Below are positions 58,224 to 64,000 of a DNA stretch of 64,000 bases, piece by piece. Location: positions 2,852,001-2,916,000 of the forward strand of contig NZ_CP060696.1 in the NCBI RefSeq assembly GCF_014467055.1. The letters are read 5' to 3'. The notes beneath the pieces are model-generated. The model was not told where the DNA came from. It searched no databases and saw only the letters and a program-made list of their open reading frames with translations. The DNA is from Caproicibacterium amylolyticum. GTDB taxonomy: Bacteria > Bacillota > Clostridia > Oscillospirales > Acutalibacteraceae. Made by a program: the position numbers and the translations under genes. The first letter of the stretch is position 1. Each line of letters starts with the position of its first letter.

Positions 58224-59396
58224 TTACTGTGAAATTTTTACTTCTTTCGCAATATTTTCGCGGCATACGAGCTGGCGGGTAACGGTCACACCGTTTTTAT
58301 CGGCCTTTATGGTGTCAGTCCGCTTTGTTACGCTGGCACTGGAAAGTTCTGTCTTTTCCTTGCTGTCCAAAAGCTGTTTTGCCTCTTTTTCGACCTCCGC
58401 CCTGCTTCTTTGCCTGGTCACCAGCCGCACCGGCGTCAGCTCTTCCTGCAAAAATGAAAGTGGAAGTTCCTTTCCGCACAAACGCACGGCGGTCTGCTGG
58501 CCGGTACGCATCAACTGCCCGCTTGGCGGCAGCTCAACAGAAAGCGGAATCTGTACCCCAAACACGAGCAGAGAGCGGCGTTCGGCGGGCTGCCCGCATG
58601 TCTGCCACTGCGAAAGTCCAAACGGCACCTGCACCTGCAGCGTGTGCTTGGTTTCCGCGATGACCGTACCCGCCGCATGGTACAGCCGCATGAATTTCTG
58701 CTCTTTGTCTTCCACCACTGCTGAGACCAAAAGCTGGTTCTTGATAACGCCGTCGCCCACTTTCACAACCGGGCTCCCGGCTGAAACATGCATTTCCACC
58801 ACAATTCCATTTTCAGACGCACGCAGATGATACCAGCCGTTCTGGTCCGCAACCGGCGGCTGCTCATCCTTTTCCGTCAGCTGCACATCCACATCCGCAC
58901 CATGGTTATTCACGCTGATCCAGCTGATCTGCGGGAACTTCTCCATCATTTTGGTCTGCACTTCTTTTGCGGAAAAGCCGCTCTTTTTCACACCCGGCGC
59001 CACCCCCTGCTCCGCCAGTGCCTGCCGCAGTTCATTTTCCGGAATGTTTTTGCAGCCGGTGACCTCTACCGTCCAGAAACACTGCCCCAACGCCAGCAGT
59101 GCCACCCAAAACAGCACAAATCCGGCAATTAAGCCGGGACGGTGCCGCAGATGGGCAATTTTCAGCGGCAGTCCGCCTTTCCGCTGTATCTGCAAACGTA
59201 CCTTTGCCTGCCGTGCAGGACGGCGCAGCGCAGCATACTGCCCTGCACGTACACAGGCGGTTATCCCTTTGCTGCCCGGGCGTACCCGCCAGATGTAAAT
59301 TTTTGCCCTTGTACAGCAGTTTAGGAACCGTTCCCCGCCTTTCGGTGTAACCACTCGAAAGCGCACCCAGCCGGTCAGCCAGTGTGTTAAACCCAT
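58224..59396 (-). CDS. yqfD: Sporulation protein YqfD
   Basis: YqfD, 390 residues. It has a basic N-terminal domain (FLNCCTRAKIYIWRVRP), one membrane helix at about 95-112 (GLIAGFVLFWVALLALGQ), the VEVTGCKNIPENELRQALAEQGV region (POTRA-like) and a spore-coat type outer domain (WISVNNHGADVDVQLTEK, NGIVVEMHVSAGSPVVKVGD). Needed at the engulfment stage in Bacillus. Its ATG shares one base with the yqfC stop (TAATG). Confidence 0.93.
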   Translation of the reverse strand: MGLTHWLTGWVRFRVVTPKGGERFLNCCTRAKIYIWRVRPGSKGITACVRAGQYAALRRPARQAKVRLQIQRKGGLPLKIAHLRHRPGLIAGFVLFWVALLALGQCFWTVEVTGCKNIPENELRQALAEQGVAPGVKKSGFSAKEVQTKMMEKFPQISWISVNNHGADVDVQLTEKDEQPPVADQNGWYHLRASENGIVVEMHVSAGSPVVKVGDGVIKNQLLVSAVVEDKEQKFMRLYHAAGTVIAETKHTLQVQVPFGLSQWQTCGQPAERRSLLVFGVQIPLSVELPPSGQLMRTGQQTAVRLCGKELPLSFLQEELTPVRLVTRQRSRAEVEKEAKQLLDSKEKTELSSASVTKRTDTIKADKNGVTVTRQLVCRENIAKEVKISQ

Positions 59397-59683
59397 TACG
59401 GTTCCTCCTTTTCTGTTTCTCGCTGGGGCAGCATTTCTCCGCGCGCAGCGTAATCGATTTCCGTAATATAACCGGTCACGACCAAAGTGCGAACAGCCAG
59501 GCTGTGCAGTGTCAGCCCCCTGCCAAGGAAGCGCAGCACACCGCGGCCGTACCGGATGCGCACAACATCCTCTGTATATTCCAGCACACCTCCGCAGCCG
59601 TCCACAGTGGCCTCCCGGTTACCCGCAAGCTCCAGCTTTTCTCCTGCCTGTGCAAGCAGAGCCGGTTTTTCCGGCAGTTTCAT
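59396..59683 (-). CDS. yqfC: Sporulation protein YqfC
   Basis: 95 residues of the YabP/YqfC family: LVVTGYITEIDYAARG near the end, the central GCGGVLEYTEDVVRIRYGRG and the short G.L. blocks. ATG at 59683 is used; a GTG three codons upstream is possible and both stand behind aaggga. Translationally coupled to yqfD. Divergent from ylbJ; the shared intergenic region may hold promoters for both (see 59771). Confidence 0.9.
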   Translation of the reverse strand: MKLPEKPALLAQAGEKLELAGNREATVDGCGGVLEYTEDVVRIRYGRGVLRFLGRGLTLHSLAVRTLVVTGYITEIDYAARGEMLPQRETEKEEP

Positions 59684-59770
59684 TGCGCACACACTCCCTT
59701 TTCCACAGGCTTCTCTAAAATTGTTGAAAACACAACAGTTTTACAAAAGCATACTTTGTTCTGCTGAAAA

Positions 59771-59799
59771 AATATTCTGCGAAACTTCTGCATATGCAT
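59771..59799 (+). promoter_or_regulatory. Sigma-E-like promoter of ylbJ
   Basis: AATATT, 14 bases, CATATGCAT, about 24 bases before the ATG. Same layout as at spoIIP. On the opposite strand the same palindromic AATATT is followed by GTATGC after 16 bases, so a divergent yqfC promoter is possible. Confidence 0.65.
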
Positions 59800-59822
59800 T
59801 GTGGACGAGAGGAGGTTTATCC

Positions 59823-60875
59823 ATGTCAAAAAAAATTACGGGAGCAGCGGCGATTTTTATGGCTGCCGCCCTGCTGTTTTTTCCGCGTCAGGCGGCAGAC
59901 GGCGCTTCTGCCGGCATTTCCACCTGCTTAGGGGTGCTTGTGCCTTCCCTGTTCCCGTTTTTGGTCATCACAGTATTTTTAGTCAAAAGCGGACTGTCAT
60001 CCTCTATTGGCCGGTGTATCGGCAAACCCTTTGCAAAGCTGTTTGCCCTGCCGCCCGCCGCCGCGCCGGCTATTCTAATGGGAATGCTGGGCGGCTACCC
60101 CACCGGTTCGCGCGGCGCACAGGCGCTTTACGAAAGCGGAGAACTGAACGCTGAACAGGCAGAACGTCTGCTGCTGTTTTCGGTAAACGGCGGACCCGCA
60201 TTTATTTGTACCGCGGTTGGTCTTGGCTTTCTCGGCAGCGTGCAGGCCGGCCGGTTCCTTTTGATTGTTCACCTGCTTTCCGGGCTGGCAGTGGGCATTC
60301 TGCTGGGAATTTCACATCACAAGGACATTGCACAGCCACCGCACCAAATTTCTTGGCCCTCACCGGCGAAGGCACTTCTGGCCGCTGTGCGCAGCAGTGC
60401 CTCCTCCATGCTGCTGATGTGCTGCTTTGTTGTGCTTTTCAGCACTTTCCTTTGCATATTGCAGCAGTTCTTTTCCGGAACGTCGCTTGCCGTATTCGCC
60501 GGTTTCTGTGAAGTAACACTTGGCTGCCGCTCTGCCGCAAACGTCAATGCTCCGCTGTGGTGTATTTCGCTGATCCTTGGCTGGGGCGGCCTGTGTGTGC
60601 ATTTACAGGTTTTGCAGGGACTTTCCTTTCGTGTACGCCCCGGCCGTTTTTTTCTGTGCCGTGCCCTGCAGGGAGGGCTGGCGGCCCTTTGCACCTTGCC
60701 GTTTCAAAACGAATTTACGCCAAAACCGCCGCTTCCACCTGTTGTGGATGTTTTTGGCAGCTTTGCACAAAGCCGGCCGGAACTTTCCGGCGGTATCGCC
60801 GCAGGCGCTGCTCTGATTATTCTTTGCGCTGCACTGTTAATTGACAGTAGCGGTCAACATAATTCTGTGGTATAA
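59823..60875 (+). CDS. ylbJ: Sporulation integral membrane protein YlbJ
   Basis: 350 residues, nucleoside-recognition-type membrane protein with about eight helices. ISTCLGVLVPSLFPFLVITVF, MGMLGGYPTGSRGAQALYESG and LLLFSVNGGPAFICTAVG are YlbJ signatures. YlbJ is needed for normal spore cortex in Bacillus and is made under sigma-E. ATG at 59823 follows gaggagg. The stop codon TAA lies within a TATAAT (60871-60876) that may drive the next gene. Confidence 0.93.
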   Translation: MSKKITGAAAIFMAAALLFFPRQAADGASAGISTCLGVLVPSLFPFLVITVFLVKSGLSSSIGRCIGKPFAKLFALPPAAAPAILMGMLGGYPTGSRGAQALYESGELNAEQAERLLLFSVNGGPAFICTAVGLGFLGSVQAGRFLLIVHLLSGLAVGILLGISHHKDIAQPPHQISWPSPAKALLAAVRSSASSMLLMCCFVVLFSTFLCILQQFFSGTSLAVFAGFCEVTLGCRSAANVNAPLWCISLILGWGGLCVHLQVLQGLSFRVRPGRFFLCRALQGGLAALCTLPFQNEFTPKPPLPPVVDVFGSFAQSRPELSGGIAAGAALIILCAALLIDSSGQHNSVV

Positions 60876-60955
60876 TAGTTCCCGGATAGACCATACTGCA
60901 AACTGTGTGGTGATTTCAGGCAGTTCTTTTTGGCTGCTTTTCAAGGGGGCTTTCC

Positions 60956-61174
60956 ATGAAGATGCAGAGCGGCGGTTTTTTCAGCAGCACAATCGAACCC
61001 CGCTGCGACTACTGTGCACACGCGGTCGGTGCACAGAACAATCCTTCCTGCCTGCTTGGCCGGCAATTCCCGCAGTCCGGTTCCTGCCGGCGTTTCCGGT
61101 ATGACCCACTGCGCCGCGTACCGCTGGTGCGTCCGCCTGTTCCCAAACCGGATGCAGATGAATTTAAACTGTAA
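60956..61174 (+). CDS. Small Cys-rich conserved protein
   Basis: 72 residues: SSTIEPRCDYCAHAVG, then C at about 32 and 44 (NNPSCLLG, SGSCRRFRYDPLRRVP) and a proline-rich tail. The C..C...C...C pattern followed by F.YDPL.R.P recurs in Clostridial small proteins of unknown function, and the four cysteines may bind zinc. ATG at 60956 follows aaggggg. A perfect TATAAT lies 80 bases upstream but without a -35 at normal distance. Confidence 0.8.
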   Translation: MKMQSGGFFSSTIEPRCDYCAHAVGAQNNPSCLLGRQFPQSGSCRRFRYDPLRRVPLVRPPVPKPDADEFKL

Positions 61175-61187
61175 TTTTTGCCAAAAG

Positions 61188-61231
61188 AAATGGCACCTAA
61201 GCACGGCATACTGCCGACTTAGGTGCCATTT
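61188..61231. terminator. Bidirectional terminator before cbiET
   Basis: 14-base perfect stem aaatggcacctaag with a 16-base loop that can itself pair (cggcat-ac-tgccg), T-rich on both sides. Confidence 0.88.
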
Positions 61232-61241
61232 TATCCTGTTT

Positions 61242-62456
61242 TCAGTTTGACGCGGTGCCTTCCCCGCTGATTACATAAACCGGGTTTTGCGCCTGCATCA
61301 GCTTGTGGCCGCCCGCAGGGCGGGATTTTGCCACGCTGATCTGGGCAATGTCCACATCCGCCAATGCAAAACGCTCCATGCATTGAATCGCCTGCGTAAC
61401 GGTTTCCAGCGAAATCGCGTTCAGCACAATGCGTGCCTTGGGGTTCTTCTGCAACACTTCTTCCAGGATTTCCGGCAAATTTCCGGTGCTGCCGCCGATA
61501 AATACACAGTCCGGCGCCGGCAGACCCTTGAGTACCTCCGGTGCTTCGCCCTCTACAGCTTTTACGTTGTATACACCGAATTTCTGGCGGTTCTGTGCCG
61601 TCAGCTTCAGTGCCGCGCGGTTTTTATCAATCGCGTAAACAATACCTGCTTTTGCCTGCAGTGCACATTCCACGCTGACCGAACCGGTGCCGCAGCCAAT
61701 ATCGTAAACTACACTGCCGCTGTGCAGACAAAGTTTGCCCACACTGACCGCGCGCACTTCACATTTTGTCATGGGTACCCCGCTGTGAAAGAACTCATCG
61801 TCGGGAATACAGGTACGCACTTCTTTCTGCATTGGCTCTGCATTCTCAATGTACAGCACACACAGCTGGCTAAACTTTTGAATAGACAGTTCTTCTGCGC
61901 TGCCGCACAGAATCCGTTCACGGTCAGTTCCCAAATGTTCGCCGACAACAATCTGCAGCCTGCCAAGGCCGCCGCTGCACAGCCGCGCACAGACATCCTG
62001 CACCCGGCAGCGGCGGGAGGCCAGCAAAAATGTGCGTTTGTTGATCCTCACCGCACTGCCTACCTGCGCCGGCAGAGTATCTGTCGGCAGCAGCTTTGCA
62101 TCCGCCCAGCCACAGCCCACGCGCGCACAAAAATACGCAATGGAACTGACACCGGCAATTCCCTGTACTGTGTAGGAATCTTCCAGTGCCGCCCGCAGGC
62201 GTGCAGCGTCCCCGTGAAGGCCGGGATCACCATAAAAAACTGCCGCTGCCTCCCCGATTTCGGGATGACTGTCCAGATAAGCCCGGATTTTTTCCGGTGC
62301 AGTCTGCTCCAGCTTCCGGCAGCCTGCGGGCAGGATTTCCAGTAATTGTTTTTCGCCAAACACACCGCCGCAGCGCGCCAAGACCTCCGCTGCTTCGGCG
62401 GTCAGTCCCTGCGTACCGCCCACACCGGCACCAACCAGATAAACTTTCCTCTTCAT
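61242..62456 (-). CDS. cbiET: Precorrin-6Y methyltransferase/decarboxylase, CbiE-CbiT fusion
   Basis: 404 residues in two enzymes. Residues 1-195 are CbiE: VYLVGAGVGG, VFYGDPGLHG, GVSSIAYFCARVG and FLLASRRCR, a SAM-dependent C5 methylase. Residues about 215-400 are CbiT: PDDEFFHSGVPMTKCEVRA, VYDIGCGTGSVSVE (SAM site) and FIGGSTGNLPEIL, C15 methylation and decarboxylation. The fusion (CobL-like) is common in Clostridia. No other cobalamin gene is in the window, so it is either isolated or its partners lie beyond. Confidence 0.93.
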   Translation of the reverse strand: MKRKVYLVGAGVGGTQGLTAEAAEVLARCGGVFGEKQLLEILPAGCRKLEQTAPEKIRAYLDSHPEIGEAAAVFYGDPGLHGDAARLRAALEDSYTVQGIAGVSSIAYFCARVGCGWADAKLLPTDTLPAQVGSAVRINKRTFLLASRRCRVQDVCARLCSGGLGRLQIVVGEHLGTDRERILCGSAEELSIQKFSQLCVLYIENAEPMQKEVRTCIPDDEFFHSGVPMTKCEVRAVSVGKLCLHSGSVVYDIGCGTGSVSVECALQAKAGIVYAIDKNRAALKLTAQNRQKFGVYNVKAVEGEAPEVLKGLPAPDCVFIGGSTGNLPEILEEVLQKNPKARIVLNAISLETVTQAIQCMERFALADVDIAQISVAKSRPAGGHKLMQAQNPVYVISGEGTASN

Positions 62457-62590
62457 GTTAAAAACTCCGTCATTTTAGGTTCACAGATTCGGGGGCCTGC
62501 CGCAAAATCGCGGCAAATCAACCGTACAAAATATTGTACTACAAAGTGAAGAAAATAGGAAGTCCAAATGTAAAATTAACAAAATCAGGC

Positions 62591-62619
62591 TTGATGCCCT
62601 GCTTTCGTTTTGCTATACT
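62591..62619 (+). promoter_or_regulatory. Sigma-A promoter of the NiaR-like gene
   Basis: TTGATG, 17 bases, TATACT. Transcription would begin near 62626, almost at the first ATG of the frame, which argues for the TTG at 62662 as start. Confidence 0.7.
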
Positions 62620-62661
62620 TATTAAACAATGCGATTTTTCGCAGGAAAGCAGGTTTTCTCA

Positions 62662-63195
62662 TTGACACCTCGTGAACGCAGAGCCGCTGTGCTGCGGGAT
62701 TTGGAGCATGCAGACGCACCCCTGAGTGCCTCCGCCCTTGCGCGAAAGTACACGGTCAGCCGCCAGATCATCGTTGGGGACATCGCTCTGCTGCGTGCCG
62801 CACAGGCACTTATTACCGCTACTCCGCGGGGATACATTTTGGAGCGCACCAAACCGGCGGGACTGACCCGCACCATCGCCTGCTGTCACACTGGGCTTTT
62901 GCCCCTGCAGCAGGAGCTGTACACCATAACCGACAACGGCTGTGCAGTGCTGGATGTGATTGTTTCCCACAGTGTATACGGCCAGCTCAGCGGAAAGCTG
63001 CACATCTTCTCACGGTATGACGCAGACGCGTTTATTAAAAAAGTGAAAAAGAACAATGCCGCGCCCCTTTCCACGCTGACCGACGGCGTACATCTGCACA
63101 CGCTGCTCTGCCCGGACGAAGCCGCCTGCAGTCGGGTGACGGAGCAGCTCAAACAGCTGGGCATTCTGTACCGGGACGATCCTGCGGAGGAATAG
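62662..63195 (+). CDS. niaR: NiaR-like transcriptional repressor, HTH-3H domains
   Basis: 177 residues. An N-terminal helix-turn-helix (LSASALARKYTVSRQIIVGD) and a C-terminal 3H domain with its histidines in CCHTGLLPLQ, IVSHSVYGQLSGKL and DGVHLHTLL. Relatives bind nicotinic acid and repress NAD synthesis or niacin uptake genes. No such gene lies in the window. TTG at 62662 is preferred; ATG at 62629 would leave almost no leader. The stop lies in a 12-base tandem repeat. Confidence 0.88.
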   Translation: MTPRERRAAVLRDLEHADAPLSASALARKYTVSRQIIVGDIALLRAAQALITATPRGYILERTKPAGLTRTIACCHTGLLPLQQELYTITDNGCAVLDVIVSHSVYGQLSGKLHIFSRYDADAFIKKVKKNNAAPLSTLTDGVHLHTLLCPDEAACSRVTEQLKQLGILYRDDPAEE

Positions 63196-63244
63196 CTTTA
63201 CCATTAGCTTTACCATTAGCTGTCAAGACACGCGTTTTGACAGC
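63193..63244. repeat. 12-base tandem repeat and hairpin after the NiaR-like gene
   Basis: TAGCTTTACCAT occurs twice back to back (63193-63216) with a partial third copy, the first including the stop codon. Directly after, gctgtcaa-N10-ttgacagc (63219-63244) can form a hairpin without T-run. Confidence 0.7.
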
Positions 63245-63302
63245 CAAGATACAACTTTTCCTTTCATTGCCTTCTTTCGCCCGCGTGCCTACTGTTCATA
63301 TG

Positions 63303-63344
63303 AAAACGCAGCGCTTCCTTTTCACTCGGAAGCGCTGCGTTTTT
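63303..63344. terminator. Bidirectional terminator between niaR and pflB
   Basis: 16-base perfect stem aaaacgcagcgcttcc with a 9-base loop. Confidence 0.9.
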
Positions 63345-63355
63345 GTCTGTTGTGT

Positions 63356-64000
63356 TTAAATGCTTTCGTGGAATGTGCGGGCAATAACCTCTTCCTGCTG
63401 TTCACGGGAAAGGCGGTTAAAGTTGACAGCGTAACCGGAAACGCGGATGGTCAGAGTCGGGTATTTTTCCGGGTGATCCATCGCATCAATCAATGTTTCA
63501 CGGTTCATCACGTTGACGTTCAGGTGATGCGCGCCCTGACTGAAGTAGCCGTCCAAAAGCGCTGTCAAATTGCTTTCACGCTGATTTTCATCCTTGCCGA
63601 GTGCAGTCGGCACAATGGAAAACGTGTTGGAAACGCCGTCTTGGCACACACTACGGTACGGAATCTTTGCAACGCTATTTAAGGATGCCAGCGCACCGGA
63701 TTTGTCGCGGCCATGCATCGGGTTTGCACCCGGCGCCAGCGGCTCGCCCTTTTTGCGTCCGTCCGGAGTCGTGCCGGTCTTTTTACCGTACATCACGTTG
63801 CTGGTGATGGTCAGTGCGGAAAGGGTGTGCTTTGCGCCGCGGTACAGCGGATGCTTTTTCAGCTCGCTGCTGAAACGCTCCACAATATCGACTGCCAAGT
63901 CGTCCGCACGGTCATCGTCGTTGCCGTACTTCGGAAAATCCCCTGCTGTTTCAAAGTCGACCGCTACGCCCTGTTCATTGCGAATCGGGCGCACCTGCGC
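63356..64000 (-). CDS. pflB: Pyruvate formate-lyase, C-terminal part (partial)
   Basis: The last 214 or so codons of pyruvate formate-lyase, cut by the right edge. The glycyl radical site is RVSGYAVNF near the end; [55 protein letters not shown] and [15 protein letters not shown] are strongly conserved. The enzyme converts pyruvate and CoA to acetyl-CoA and formate under anaerobic conditions. The activating enzyme gene is not visible downstream; a terminator follows. Confidence 0.97.
   Translation of the reverse strand, partial: AQVRPIRNEQGVAVDFETAGDFPKYGNDDDRADDLAVDIVERFSSELKKHPLYRGAKHTLSALTITSNVMYGKKTGTTPDGRKKGEPLAPGANPMHGRDKSGALASLNSVAKIPYRSVCQDGVSNTFSIVPTALGKDENQRESNLTALLDGYFSQGAHHLNVNVMNRETLIDAMDHPEKYPTLTIRVSGYAVNFNRLSREQQEEVIARTFHESI

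Overview
The window is chromosomal DNA of a spore-forming, anaerobic, Gram-positive bacterium. The pointers are: an HrcA/CIRCE heat-shock operon; sporulation genes spoIIP, gpr, spoVAE, yqfC, yqfD and ylbJ; the Firmicute-type order phoH-ybeY-dgkA-era-yqzL-recO; mutS2; rubrerythrin; and a pyruvate formate-lyase. Moderate GC and frequent TTG starts behind strong ribosome sites suggest class Clostridia, perhaps an Oscillospirales/Ruminococcaceae-type lineage (inference). No tRNA, rRNA, CRISPR array, prophage or intact insertion sequence is visible, so this is mostly core genome.

Layout. 1-3.3 kb: the start of an OmpR-type response regulator, leuCD, and a divergent Crp/Fnr regulator. 3.3-6.2 kb: a greA-lysS-membrane protein operon. 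6.3-18.3 kb: the hrcA-grpE-dnaK-dnaJ chaperone operon, then hemW, lepA, two unknown exported proteins, spoIIP, gpr, rpsT and a 49-residue membrane protein. This is the classical Firmicute gene neighbourhood, but lepA and spoIIP are flipped. 18.3-25.4 kb: a lone spoVAE, aspA, nagA, a MATE exporter and argH. 25.6-25.9 kb: the deletion scar of a fructose PTS gene. 25.9-31 kb: a four-gene Gld-like ABC transporter operon. 31.3-36.3 kb: a DUF1015 protein, ilvBN and ilvC. 36.4-44.1 kb: DUF975, a glycosyltransferase, DUF4230, two HAD hydrolases, a FlK-like thioesterase, a TM2 protein, ychF and rubrerythrin. 44.2-50.2 kb: two tandem secreted papain-family proteases, tadA and a CPBP membrane protease. 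50.2-50.9 kb: an AT-rich gene-free stretch. 51-61.2 kb: mutS2, recO, yqzL, era, a GNAT, dgkA, ybeY, phoH, yqfD/yqfC, ylbJ and a small Cys-rich protein. 61.2-64 kb: a CbiE-CbiT fusion, a 3H-domain NiaR-like repressor and the C-terminus of pyruvate formate-lyase.

How genes work together. leuCD and ilvBN/ilvC belong to branched-chain amino acid synthesis. HrcA with its perfect CIRCE should control the chaperone operon. spoIIP and ylbJ each have a sigma-E-like promoter. No clear undescribed multi-gene system stands out. The most unusual items are the four-copy C-terminal module of the paired proteases, the Gld-like operon with a low-complexity insertion in its DUF4340 subunit, the gene flips in the lepA-spoIIP region, the fructose PTS scar, and several short genes with convincing signals.
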